DNA of 64,000 nt from Nansenia antarctica. Taxonomy: Eukaryota > Chordata > Actinopteri > Argentiniformes > Microstomatidae. A program made the translations under genes and the position numbers. The notes under the pieces were generated by a model. It did not search any database and was not told where the DNA came from. It worked only from the letters and a program-made list of their open reading frames with translations. Where the stretch lies: assembly GCA_963989245.1 (NCBI GenBank), contig OZ022351.1, positions 14,962,934 to 15,026,933 on the forward strand, read 5' to 3'. Each line of letters begins with the position of its first letter. Position 1 is the stretch's first letter. Positions 51,280-63,534 of this stretch are shown here, piece by piece.

Positions 51280-51522
51280 TGGACTGCACTTATATAGCGC
51301 CTTTATCCAAAACGGCCTCTCATTCACCCATTCACACACACATTCACACACCAATGGCGGCAAGCTACCATGCAAGGCGCCGGCCCGCTCACTGGGAGCA
51401 ATTTGGGGTTCAGCGTCTTGCCCAAGGACACTTCGACATGTGGCCAGCCGGGGCTCGAACCACCAATCTGCCAACCTTGTGATCATTAGACGGCAGCTCT
51501 CCCTCCTGCACCACAGCCGCCC
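51280..51522 (+). repeat. interspersed teleost repeat, copy 2
   Basis: Same family and orientation as 24670-24913: GGACTGCACTTATATAGCGC at the start, CTTGCCCAAGGACACTTCGA inside, CCACAGCCGCC at the end. It sits inside a GCTAGCCAGG minisatellite, flanked by CCACTA on both sides, probably the target-site duplication. Confidence 0.75.
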
Positions 51523-52417
51523 CACTAGCCAGGCAGGCTAGCCAGGTCAGTCGGCAGCCATTACAGCTCTCTCTCAGTCTGCAGCAGTTATTCCATCAGA
51601 GATGTCACAGGCTACCCCCGCCCACTGTGCCCACAATGGCTTCCGACGGGGAGGCTGTTGACTTAGCTGACTAAGCCTACCCAGCGCAATGTTCTTCTGC
51701 AGTACTGCCTCACACACCACCCACCTCTCCCACCTCCCACCTCCCGAAATGGCCCCAGTACCTTGGGAACAGGAACAGAGGTGGTTCGACGTTGTTTTTC
51801 TTTCCTTTTTCTCTCTTGCTATTTTCTTCTTTCTCTCCTCTTTCCGTTTTTTTCCGAAGCCTTTCTTTTTTCTAGGTAGATCAAAGACAAAAGGAACTGC
51901 AGAGAGAGCGAAGTACCCTGTCTCTCTGTTTCCCTCGCATTGCTCAAATGGAGCAATGTTTTTTTGGGGGGGGAGACGGGACAGTAGTAGCCTTTAAAAA
52001 TGTAAGAGCGTTAGTAAGTTGAAGTCAGTTGAGTTGTCCTCAGTCCCGGCTAGCCGTGTTTCATCCGTCTATTCATTCACCCGTCTTTAGTAAGACAGAC
52101 GTGATGAACACAGTCAGAACCTGGTGTCTTGAATCCTCATCCTTTATTCATCCACATTAAAAGAGCATGATAATTGCCGTTGCCAGTTGTTGCTGTTCTC
52201 TCCATTAGAAAGGAAAATGCCCACAGTGGTGGTGCATAATTGATGGTCTTGGAGTGGTAGTGGTGGAGGATGAAATATGCAGCACGGTTCCCCTTTAGGA
52301 GTTCCTCCACCCGGCCTCGTCTTGGGACGACAGGGCCATATGCTCTGGACCCCCTCTGGCCCAATCCTGGCGGGTTTCGGACCGAGAGTTATGTTATGTC
52401 TGACAAGGGATACGTTG

Positions 52418-52420
<3 letters not shown>

Positions 52421-52465
<45 letters not shown>

Positions 52466-52589
52466 TGTGTCTGTGTCTGTGTCTGTGTCTGAGTCTGTGT
52501 CTGTATGTCTGTGTCTGTGTCTGTGTCTGTGTGTGTGTGTGTGTGTGTGTCTGTGTGTGTGTGTATGTCTGTGTCTGTGTCTGTCTGTC
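52421..52589 (+). repeat. (GT)n/(CTGTGT)n compound microsatellite
   Basis: GT run, then CTGTGT hexamers, then mixed GT and CTGT. Confidence 0.95.
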
Positions 52590-52633
52590 AGCGCCAGTGA
52601 GCGGTGTGTCAAATAGCATCCTTAGGTCCGACG

Positions 52634-52769
52634 TCTACCTAGTACAGTACATTTACAATGTCTACCTAGTTACAGAACATTTACAATGTCTACCTAGTTA
52701 CAGTACATTTACAATGTCTACCTAGTTACAGAACATTTACAATGTCTACCTAGTACAGAACATTTACAG
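52634..52769 (+). repeat. 28-bp minisatellite, about 5 units
   Basis: Units of TCTACCTAGTTACAG followed by (A/T)ACATTTACAATG start near 52634, 52661, 52689, 52717 and 52745. The variant base alternates between T and A from unit to unit. Confidence 0.9.
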
Positions 52770-53134
52770 TAAACCTCCCACCTCCACAGTCGGGGGGGTG
52801 CCCCAGGGGAGCGCTCCACAGAGAGATAAATAGAGAGGGACATAGCTGGGCGAGTCGAGATAAAGGTAAAGGAAAATGTAGATGAAAATGAAAAAAAGTG
52901 CCGAGGCAGCTATTCTCCCTGAGCGACTGTGCATCTTCCTGGCTGCTGGAATTCATGATGAGTAAATTGAATCAGCATATCCTGGGGGCTGACTCTGAGG
53001 CTGATGCTGTCAGACTCATATCCTCTCCCTCTCCTCCCTCTCCTCCCCCTTCTCCCCCTCCTCCCCCTTCTCCTGCACATCAGTTGAATGGGATACTTCA
53101 GACCTGAGGAAACAGGAGCATTGATGCAGTGTGG

Positions 53135-53135
53135 T

Positions 53136-53166
<31 letters not shown>

Positions 53167-53405
53167 GGATTTGTGTGTGTGTGCGCGCGTGTGTGTGTGT
53201 GCGTGTGCTTGTGTGTGTGTGTGTGTGCGTGTGGATTTGTGTGTGTGTGTGGATTTGTGTGTATGTGTATATGTGTGTGTGTGAGCGTATGTGTGTTTGT
53301 GCGTGTGCGTGTGTGTCTGTGTGTGTGCGTGCATGTTTGCCTGCGTGCCTGCGTTGCTGTGAGCATGCGAGCGTGTGTGTGTGCGTGTGTGTGTGTGTGT
53401 GTGCG
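53135..53405 (+). repeat. ~270-bp (GT)n compound microsatellite
   Basis: GT runs with GGATTT, GCGC, TATGTATG and GCGTGCCTGC interruptions. Confidence 0.95.
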
Positions 53406-53681
53406 GGCGGATAGTGGATGGCTATTTCTTAGCACCTGAGCAGTAATCCACCGAGTTAATTTTAGAGAGGCCATTAAAGTGAGCCCAAAAAAAAAAGAAG
53501 CAGGTCAACTTTTTCCTTAATCCCTCTCTCCTGGCAGAGTCACACAGGCAGGGCTCTGTGCTGATGCCATTTGGGGGGCTTAGGTTGGATCAGTGCCCTG
53601 CTCAAAGTCAGCCCCCCTCTCCCCTTTAGGGACGGTCAACCCACATCAGTGAGGAGAGGGATATCACACCTTCTAATGACT

Positions 53682-53792
53682 AACACGCACACACACATGC
53701 AAACATGCAAACAGACACCACACACAGACACAGACACAGACACACACACACATGCAAACAGACACCACACACACAGACACACACACACACAC
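53682..53792 (+). repeat. (CA)n compound microsatellite
   Basis: Contains a duplicated CATGCAAACAGACACCACAC block. Confidence 0.93.
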
Positions 53793-54464
53793 GTCGTGTT
53801 CCAACACGTTCACATCCTTTGTTTTGAGGAAACTTGGTCAAAGCTATCATTGATCCATAGATCTCGTCCTACCCTGCACATTCCAGTATGTGTACTCTCT
53901 GAGCCCTGTTGTCAAACACAGATCTATCCACCTAAGTGCATTACAGCAAAGTAGTAGGTGTGTGTGGCCGTCGCATTAACCGCACACAAACAGCACATAC
54001 TGTAGTAGACGATTCGAATCCATCATTTGTGTGAGGACTTTGATCCTACGCTTATTGGATCCTGGGTTGGTTTGGGTGATCATGTGATCATGTGTGTCAG
54101 TTTGAAGAGGAAGACGTTGTCGCCTGCGTAAACTTTGGTCATGTTTAGCATTGCCTTTCTATTGTTGTTTGGTCTTTCTTCTGCATGGCTGCACTACGCC
54201 CCTTGGCCCCTGTGTGTTATCAGGTAAGTGTGAGTTCGCAGGTAGCCGCCGCATTAGAAACATGATCAAAGTGACAGAGGAAACCTTTTTAATTCGCTGT
54301 TGTTGTTTGTTTAAGAGGATACAGCGATTGTACAGACGCCGAGCTTGTTTGTTTGTGATCTACATCCCTAAACCCTCTAGAGGGATGGAGGGCTTTTAAT
54401 GCATTATGTATGGTAAACACGGATGCCGTCCTCCGTTGCCACACACACTGTACACATACGTAAA

Positions 54465-54535
54465 GACACACACACACACACATACACCAAGACACAGACA
54501 TACGCACACACACACACACACACACAAACACACAC
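54465..54535 (+). repeat. (CA)n microsatellite
   Basis: AC runs with TACACCAAGACACAGACAT interruption. Confidence 0.92.
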
Positions 54536-55050
54536 GACGTACCTCTCACTGCTCTGCTAGTGGCGATATCCCAGTGATGAAGTGTAGCAGGGGAGTAAGG
54601 GGATCGATGCCGAACAAAGACTCTAAAATATAAGCCAGAGATCTGACAGCATTTCCTGCGGCTACCTAGGTCTATCGCTAGGTCTATCGCTTTAGCCCAT
54701 TTTCCCATTTGATGTACCGGTACACACAAACTGAAGGAAGTCTGCAGTCTTGTCCTAAAACTGTGTATAACAGTTAGTCCAGGGCCTAGCTAGAACTTGT
54801 GATGTTCTGCCATAGTGTGTCTGGGGAGGACCTATACTTACTGTACCATAGCAGGGAGCCCAAGGTCTGGTGGCTGTGGCTGGGTAGTTAAAATAGTGTA
54901 CCGTAGACTGGGAATGGAGCAAACAGGGGAGCTAGAGACATGGCTTGCAGGGCGCCAGCGTTTTTATGTGACAATAATGGGAGGCTGCCATGGATGAGTT
55001 ACTAGACCCACCGTCCCCTCCCATGTGGAAGGGATTTATTTGAGCTCATT

Positions 55051-55070
55051 CTGTGTGCGTGTGTGTGTGT

Positions 55071-55107
<37 letters not shown>

Positions 55108-55359
55108 TGTGTGTGCATCTGCCTGCCTGTGTGTGTGTGTGTGTGTGTGTCTGTCTGCGTGTGTGTCTGTGTGTCTGTCTGTCTCTCTGCGTGTGTATGT
55201 GTGTGTGTGTGTGTATTTGTGTGTGTGTCTGTGTGTGTGTCTGTCTGTCTGCGTGTGTGTGTGTGTGTGTCTGTCTGTCTGCGTGTGTGTGTGTATGTGT
55301 GTGTCTGTGTCTGTGTCTGTGTCTGTGTCTGTGTCTGTGTGTGTGTGTGTGTGTGTGTA
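55051..55359 (+). repeat. ~310-bp (GT)n/(CTGT)n compound microsatellite
   Basis: Longest simple repeat in the window: alternating GT runs, CTGT tetramers and CTGTGT hexamers. Confidence 0.96.
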
Positions 55360-55527
55360 TTTCATAGTAGAATATATTGGTTGTATGAGGAGCTGTGCTT
55401 CCTGGCTGCTCTTTATAGGCCTAGCTCTAGTAGGCTAATATCTGTTATTTGTTAAATGTCATGTGTTACATTTTCCTCAAAGAACATATAGGCTTGCACT
55501 CTCATGCACTGTAGATAAACCAAGGAA

Positions 55528-55529
<2 letters not shown>

Positions 55530-55566
<37 letters not shown>
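55530..55566 (+). repeat. (TG)n microsatellite
   Basis: Uninterrupted TG run of about 18 units. Confidence 0.95.
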
Positions 55567-55568
<2 letters not shown>

Positions 55569-56244
55569 AGTTCCATACTGTTTCAATCACAACCTGAAGG
55601 CAGCGGACTCCGCTCGGCAGGTAAATGACACATTTTAGATGGTTGCCTGGATATAGAACGCCCGTTACCACAATGTAGTGAAGAAGCCGATGCGATGTAT
55701 ATTCAATATACTCAACAGTATACTCCTAACAATAGTGTTAAAAAAAACATGGAATCTCAACATAGGATTCAGCACTGAGTGAATGTCGCATGTTTGTTAA
55801 TATGGCATATTTGACACAGCACCGATGTTGTAAATGACCGTATTGTAGGTCTTCAACCTGAAGTGTTTTACACGATGGTGAGTGCGAAGGCCCCGTTTCA
55901 ATAACATGGACGGTTTAAGCTCATTAACTGATCTGGGGACTTAAGTGAGACTGGGGTTTGAGTTAATGACATTAACTCAGGGTCGTCAACTTAACGGAGA
56001 CACAGACTAGACTAGTCGTCCACGTGCTACTGTGTTAAGCCTCGCTGTGTTTTTGAAAGCGTAATGGAGTTCTGTCCGTCGTGGCGTTAGGAAAGGTACC
56101 CTGACAGAATCCTTTTTAAGACATTGCGACAGATCATGTTGTTGAAAAATATATAAAAATCGAGGCCTGTATTAGTATCTGTCTGCTCCCTCTGGGCTAA
56201 AGTTGCATAACTCAATGAATTGCTGTCCATCTGCGGGTCAGCTG

Positions 56245-56246
<2 letters not shown>

Positions 56247-56318
<72 letters not shown>

Positions 56319-56348
56319 CTCTGTGTGTGTGTCTCTGTGTGTGTGTAC

Positions 56349-56380
<32 letters not shown>

Positions 56381-56401
56381 GTGTGTGAGGAAAAGAGTGT
56401 G

Positions 56402-56487
<86 letters not shown>
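56247..56487 (+). repeat. (GT)n then (GA)n compound microsatellite
   Basis: GT with GTCTCT steps to 56388, a short unique spacer, then GA from 56405. Confidence 0.96.
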
Positions 56488-57304
56488 TCACCAGAGAGCT
56501 ACCTCGCAGAATTTGACACAGATTACCCCCTCACCCCCAACAGGGGACACCCACAACCATATCCTTTCAAACATCGCTGACTGAGTAATCACTACCCTAC
56601 ATTCTCCCAGCTCAATGGGAGGGTTCCAACATGGCAGCCAGGGCTCTCAGGTTGTGGAAGTGTGGTGTCAGCGATGTGATCCCCCCCTCCGCATCCTCTC
56701 GCTAGGAGTCCTTCCTGCTCACGGTGACTCCTGAGGCCCTTGACCAGAGAGCGATTATCTAGCGCTTTCGTGTCTGTTTGCCAATATCATAACCCCTCAC
56801 TTCCCTCTATTCTCTCAAAGGGTTATCTTCGACCGTCAGTGTCTTGCCTGGTTTTGTCTTCATGACTTCTGGCAGCCCCTTTTTTTTTTCCGTTCCTCCT
56901 TCCTCCTTTCGTTCCTTCTCTCTCTCTCTCCATCTCTTTCTTTCTCTTTCTTTCCTCCCTCTATTTATGTCCTCCTGAGCACCTGGGAGGAAGCAGCTGG
57001 GGGGGGTGATTAAAGCGGTTGAGGCCGAGCCAACACGTCGACTTACTTCTCTCAGGTTTTGCTTTCTCTCTCAGGTCGTATTGTCCGATTGTTTACGATC
57101 GGCTACCGTCTCCGTCCGTAAGAGTACCACTCGTCAGCTCCAAAATAAACCTCTGGACTGGACAGAATGAATAGGCCTTACTGAATGACCAACTGGCAGC
57201 TCAATTATACAAAACACACCAGTGCCAATGGCCCCTGGTCATAGCATAGATTACTTTTTCTTATGACTGATGGATAGATGATTCACTTACTTAGACAAGT
57301 GTAA

Positions 57305-57332
57305 TTGTTGTAAGTCGCTTTGGATAAAGGAA
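57305..57332 (+). repeat. short fragment resembling a fish SINE/LINE 3' tail
   Basis: TTGTAAGTCGCTTTGGATAA is the start of a 3' tail that I recall from several teleost retroposons. The rest of the element is not recognisable. Confidence 0.4.
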
Positions 57333-57428
57333 GATTTGGAGGGATTTATGAGCATGGCCTTTTTTTTCTCGATTACAGCATATTGGATGACTGTCATTAA
57401 TATTCCATTTAACATCGAAGGTTTAGGC

Positions 57429-58132
57429 CAGGGGTCCCCAAACTTTTTTCTGTGAGGGCCACATCATTTTTCCTTTCTGTGATGGGGGGCCTGGGTTGGT
57501 CTCTAACATAAAATAATATGGAACGGAGTGGAATGGAGGCAGTTGCGCAAAGCAATTGCGCGCAGGAGAGCACTGGTGGATGCAAACAAAGTCTAAACAG
57601 TCGAATTTGGATGGAATTTATACCTATAGTGATATGTCAATGAAATATAATCAGTTTTACAGTCTGATACTTGAGGGAGGACCCTCATCATACACGGGGG
57701 GACCCATGAAGCAGGGCTGTCTGGGGGTCCTTAAACGAGCATCAAACCCTTAATTTCTTGCATTCTGGTGAATTTAGATGCAATTTGTGCCCTTTCTGCA
57801 TCAATTTATGGTGGAAATGTCATTATTTATGTAAAGGAAAACACAATATTCAGGCACCAGATGACCATTCAAAATGTAATGTAATATAATGCAATATAAG
57901 GCTCTCAGGCATTCTGTACTTTCAAATATGTATTCTCCTTGAGCAGTCAACATCAACTATCAGCTATTTCGCTAGCAAACACGAAAGCTAACTTATTTGC
58001 GAAACAGCGCCCCCGCCACCACGTCGGTGCAATGCCGCAATTGCAGTTAGAAATTACACGTTGTTCAAAGGGCCGGTCCAAGTGTGGGGGTGGGCCGTGT
58101 TCGGCCCGCGGGCCGTAGTTTGGGGACCCCTG
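57429..58132. mobile_element. 704-bp non-autonomous hAT element
   Basis: Terminal inverted repeats CAGGGGTCCCCAAACT and AGTTTGGGGACCCCTG (one mismatch) are flanked by the perfect 8-bp duplication GTTTAGGC at 57421-57428 and 58133-58140, the hAT hallmark. Subterminal sequence includes GGCCCGCGGGCC. The 65-codon frame at 57556-57753 has no transposase similarity I recognise. Confidence 0.92.
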
Positions 58133-58188
58133 GTTTAGGCATATACTTAGAAATACATGCCTGAATCTAGCTGATCATCTGTGCACAC

Positions 58189-59308
58189 CAGGGACGCGCC
58201 GTCCATATAAGCAGGGTGAGCAGTGCTTACCCAACGAAAAAAGAAAAAAGGAAAATATTAAAATAAAAGTGCATGTAACCGTTTGTTTGTTTTCATTAAA
58301 AGAGTCGTATTTTAGGTCCCAGGGCAGCAGGAGTCATTAATTTTGACGTTGCATTTTTAGCGCCACCTGTAGGAGTAAAGCACTCCCTACTCTGCTTTGC
58401 ATATAAGCACTCCGCTCTCTGCTTTCCCTCGCGTACTTTCGAATGCGTGAAAATGTCTTTTTTATTTTTTTCCGATGCCTCAACCCGCTGTTTAATGTGA
58501 CCAGGGTAAGCATGCTTACAGCCAATCAGAGTAGGTCTTTCATTCCGATAAGAGCTACTGATTGGCTCTTATCACTTTCAAGTTCACTTAACATTTCACC
58601 TCTCGCCCGGCAGAATAGCTTATGCCAGCTAGCTCAAACGATCTAAATAATAATAATCAATAAGGATAACTTGCTTGATTTTGTGAATATGGACATTACT
58701 GTCAGCGACCTAAAGGGATTTCGTAGACTGGACTGGACTGGAAAAACACAACTACTGGCTAAAGGCCGCCCGGCCGCTCGCTCACCGATGTTCACATTGA
58801 CCCAGAAAGGGAGAGTCGCCAGCGGCTACAGCAAGCCTGGTATGAGCGGTTTATATGATGTATATGATTCGCGAGGCTGGTGGCGATCTGTGCTTGTTTA
58901 TATGGTTTGAGTACTTTGAGAGGGAGGGTCTGTGATGTGATGTCAAGTGCCTGTGTGACAAAGTGTGAAAAGAAAGTGTGTTGTGTTTACTATGGAGGAT
59001 GGAAACGGTGTGTGTCTGTGTTGTGCGTGTGTGCGTGTGCGATGTTGAAACTGGACTTGTAGATGTCAGTAGGTTGGCTACTTGAAAAGATATTTGAACA
59101 ATGAGCACCCCTGATATAGTCGAAACTGGCAACTGTTTTTTTGTTTTTGGTAATCTGATCACAAAGTGACACTACAGTTTATTAGCGGGTTCTAGGGCAT
59201 CAAAATTGCATTTCCTTGAAACTGCGTTCACTGATAGCGTGTATGTGTAATTACGTGTATTTCTATATCTTATGCTTACCCAATCTAAAAGCTCACGGCA
59301 CGTGCCTG
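58189..59308. mobile_element. 1.1-kb hAT element
   Basis: Ends CAGGGACGCGCCG and, inverted, CAGGCACGTGCCG (11 of 13 match). The perfect 8-bp duplication GTGCACAC lies at 58181-58188 and 59309-59316. TGCTTACCCAA occurs near both ends. A frame at 58671-58910 (MDITVSDLKGFRRLDWTGK and on) may be the start of a transposase, but the catalytic part is absent. Confidence 0.88.
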
Positions 59309-59316
59309 GTGCACAC

Positions 59317-60212
<896 letters not shown>

Positions 60213-60237
60213 AATCAACTACTCACTCCACTTTGTG

Positions 60238-60584
60238 CACTACCAGTGCTAGCTGTATCTTATGCTTTCAGTACTAGATGAATTCTCTGGTCCTTTGATT
60301 GGATAGGGATGATGTTAGCTCATACGTAAAGAGCTCTGATAGGTTGGAGGACATCCTCCGGAAGGCATCATAGTTACTGTGTAAGTCTATGGAAGGGGGC
60401 TGAGAACCACAAGCCTCCTAGGTTTTGTGCTGATGTCAATGTAGCCAAAGGAGGACGGAAAATAGATGTCCTCCAGTGCTGCCCGAGAGGGTGTTGTTGA
60501 GACTACTGTAGACCTTCACTGCAAAACAGTGTGTTTTAATCAGTTATTTGGTGATGTGAATATATATATATATATATATATATA

Positions 60585-60646
<62 letters not shown>

Positions 60647-60657
60647 AGCCTCCACTG
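60238..60657. repeat. dispersed DNA repeat of the type abundant in salmonids
   Basis: Blocks GTGCTAGCTGTATCTTATGC, GAGCTCTGATAGGTTGGAGG, TTACTGTGTAAGTCTATGGA, CTACTGTAGACCTTCACTGC and terminal GGAGCCTCCACTG match, from memory, a repeat very common in salmonid genomes. Its 3' part is replaced by an (AT)n tract. Its left limit is uncertain. Confidence 0.6.
60559..60644. repeat. (AT)n microsatellite inside the dispersed repeat
   Basis: About 43 AT units interrupted by ACTGTAT near 60583-60590. Confidence 0.95.
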
Positions 60658-60879
60658 AAACACACCCATTCCTCCTCCTGTCAATCCAACCCCCAAAGGC
60701 TTTGTTCTGTCTTCATGTGCATTTTCAGCCTCTGAATCCATGTAAACAAAGTGACTAAAACACAGCACATCAATATGGAGGACAGCGGGGCTCGCTTGCA
60801 TGGATGAGCGGAGAGATGAATAATGTTAGCAGAGCATCGGTGTGCATCTCCCCTCCCCCTCTCCTCCTCCTCCACTCTG

Positions 60880-61008
60880 CGTGTGTGTGTGTACATGTGT
60901 GTGTGTGTGTGTGTGTGTGCACGTGTGTGTTTACGGTAAGGAGGATCAGTGCTAAAGCTGCCATCAATCACACACCCTGGGCCTTTCAGCACACACACAC
61001 ACACACAC

Positions 61009-61056
<48 letters not shown>
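60880..61056 (+). repeat. (GT)n and (AC)n in inverted arrangement
   Basis: GT run 60880-60930 and AC run 60990-61056, about 60 bases apart, can pair as a hairpin. Confidence 0.92.
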
Positions 61057-61058
<2 letters not shown>

Positions 61059-61916
61059 CGTAGCCTGCCGGGTTTATTAAAAGCCTGAGTGTGATCGCTG
61101 ATCTGACGACACACACACCACCAGCCAGATAAACACGGCAGAGCGACACTCACACACAGCAGCAGCTACCAGAGTTTCAGATGCACATACTCCGCGTCTC
61201 CCAGCGCCAGTCATCCTCACGCTGGCATGACTAGGAGCAGCGCGCCCAGCCCATCTCCGTGCATAAAAGGGCTCTTTATTTCCTGTTCCTGTCGGCCCAG
61301 GAGTGCATCACGACCGCAGAACAGGAAGGGCACTGTTCAGGGTCACATTACCCCGACGGAATTCCCCCGACAGGGAAGTTCACCTCGAGGAGAACAGGAG
61401 AACAGAGAACACACCTCTCTGAATTTTTTTGGCCCCAAGAAACCACCGGACTGATCTCCTGATCTAGGGAGGGGACAGGGGGAGTATGTTACGTATTTTT
61501 CTTTTTTCGAAAACCGCATCGTGTGAGTGGATCCGTGTCGATAGGGGAGGCTAGCGAGCGCGTCTGACTTGCTAGCGGTGAGCTCCTGTGAGTTATGTTG
61601 GATGACATCAGAGGGGTGAGGCCTGGGTGTCCCAGCGCGCGGCTGCTACGGCCACACCCTGCTCGGTTGTTCAGCGGTACGCTCGCCCCCGGTTTCCCCC
61701 CCTTTGAAGCCCAGCCGAACACACACACCCTCCTCCCTCCCTCCGAGCAGAGCTAGCAGGGCTCTCGGTCATTAGTGTCGGAGCAGGGAATGAGAGATCT
61801 GTACCTATTGACTGGCCCCCGAGAGCGTCGATGCTCCTTTTCGATTTCTGCAGAAAGGAGCTAATGGTCTTTCTGCCAGTGGTAACGATCCCACAACACA
61901 GACGCACACATGCTCG

Positions 61917-61972
61917 CGCACACACACACACACACAGAAATACTCACACACACACACACACAGAAATACTCT

Positions 61973-62004
<32 letters not shown>

Positions 62005-62083
62005 TACACACACACAGACGCACACATGCGTACGCACACACACACACAGAAATTCACACACACACACAGACACACACACACAG

Positions 62084-62126
<43 letters not shown>
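61917..62126 (+). repeat. ~210-bp (CA)n compound microsatellite
   Basis: AC runs repeatedly interrupted by GAAATACTC, GAAATAC and GAAATTC, giving a higher-order period. Confidence 0.95.
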
Positions 62127-63179
62127 GTCCAGCACTTCTGGGTGTAGTGTAATGGATAAAAGGGAGCTTGTCAATACACATCAATACCTGCCGACATGGT
62201 GTACCTGCTAGCTCAGCCCTTCTCCCCTGTTCTCCTCAGCACACCAGGAAGAGAGATCTCTTCTAAACAACAACAACAACAAAAAAACGTGTTGCTTTTA
62301 GTCATCGTTCACTGTTGAGAAACGAAGGGTTTTTAAAACGTGTTAGTCATCCCTATCGACACCCTTGTCGAGGGGAAAGTAGGTCTAGTCACATGACGCT
62401 CGGCACAACGAGCGCCGTGATCAAAGGGGTCGTCAAGGGACGGCCTGGCCTCCTCCACCACCTCGTCACTTTCTCTGTGGTCAGCTCCCCCCTCCCTCCC
62501 CCTCCCCTGGTTTAACAAGATGGATTTACCCACCCGGCGGAGGGGCTTTAAATGATGTCTATCCTGGTCGTTTAGCAGCAGTGTAACGAAGTGAACTGCT
62601 CCGAGTGACTGCTCCGGTGATCGCCCCTGGTGCTGCTGCTGCTGCCGCTGGAGGGGGGGTGGCTGCTTAACCCCGGTTGATTGCCCAGGGAGGGGGCACT
62701 TGGCCTGGGGAGAGGGGTAGGGAGGTGAGGGGCCGTGTGGTCGGGAGGTGACAAAAGGGCCTTTGTGTCAATAAAGGTTTACGGCGTTAACCCCTTCCTC
62801 TTCTGGCTCTGCAGGAGAACAAGGGGCTGACATCAGAGCAGTAGCCTGAGGCGTCGCTGCGGAAAGGGCCGGGTTAGCGTCCAGGATGTTAGGCCATGTT
62901 CGTCTTGTGACAGAGCTGACATTCTAGAGAAAGGATTTGTCCGTTTAAAATGGAAAGAAAAGCATTCTCTCAGATATCAATAAAGAAAGGACTCTCAGTG
63001 CTGTTTGAGCTGGTGTCGGAATTAGTAAAACTAGACTGTCCGCACAAATACTTGGACAGTTGTGGTTTTCGTTATCGCGCTGACCTGCTAATTCCTCTAG
63101 TAAATGTGCGAGGGTTTGTAATAGGAGATTTTAGCCAACAAACACAAAGTCACTTCTGCATTCGTTTCCTCCTGTCGCA

Positions 63180-63181
<2 letters not shown>
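62127..63181. other. zeb1 intron 1, unique sequence
   Basis: The frame from 62950 reads protein-like for about 75 codons but matches nothing I recognise and runs into the (TG)n repeat. Confidence 0.5.

Positions 63182-63243
<62 letters not shown>
63182..63243 (+). repeat. (TG)31 microsatellite
   Basis: Uninterrupted TG run. Confidence 0.96.
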
Positions 63244-63245
<2 letters not shown>

Positions 63246-63420
63246 AGCAGCTTGTCATCCTCTGGCCTGCGGGCTCTCCTCAGCGAGGCATCTGTCAGGC
63301 TGCCTGACTACAGGAGCGCCACAGAGTCAACACCTGACCTTTACTGTGGAGCAGGGAACCAGAGAGAAGGGCTACATAGACTGCCATTACTGCTGCCCAT
63401 CACCCAGACACTCTGTCTGT

Positions 63421-63421
<1 letters not shown>

Positions 63422-63488
<67 letters not shown>

Positions 63489-63534
63489 GTTCTCTCTCTT
63501 TTTCTCCCTCTCCCTCTCTCTCTCTCCCTCTCTG
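63422..63534 (+). repeat. (TC)n microsatellite
   Basis: Pure TC to about 63485, then imperfect TC with TTTC and CCTC steps. Confidence 0.95.

Noticed and set aside
52270..55455. Open frames rich in Cys-Val, Thr-His or Ser-Val
   Set aside because: All are read-through of (GT)n, (CA)n or (CTGT)n tracts. The same applies to Arg-Glu and Ser-Leu frames over (GA)n and (TC)n elsewhere.
58671..58910. 79-codon frame as a separate gene
   Set aside because: Lies wholly inside the hAT element at 58189-59308, so at most it is transposon-derived.
62950..63180. Protein-like 77-codon start of a 206-codon frame
   Set aside because: Matches no family I know and then runs into (TG)n and (TC)n repeats.
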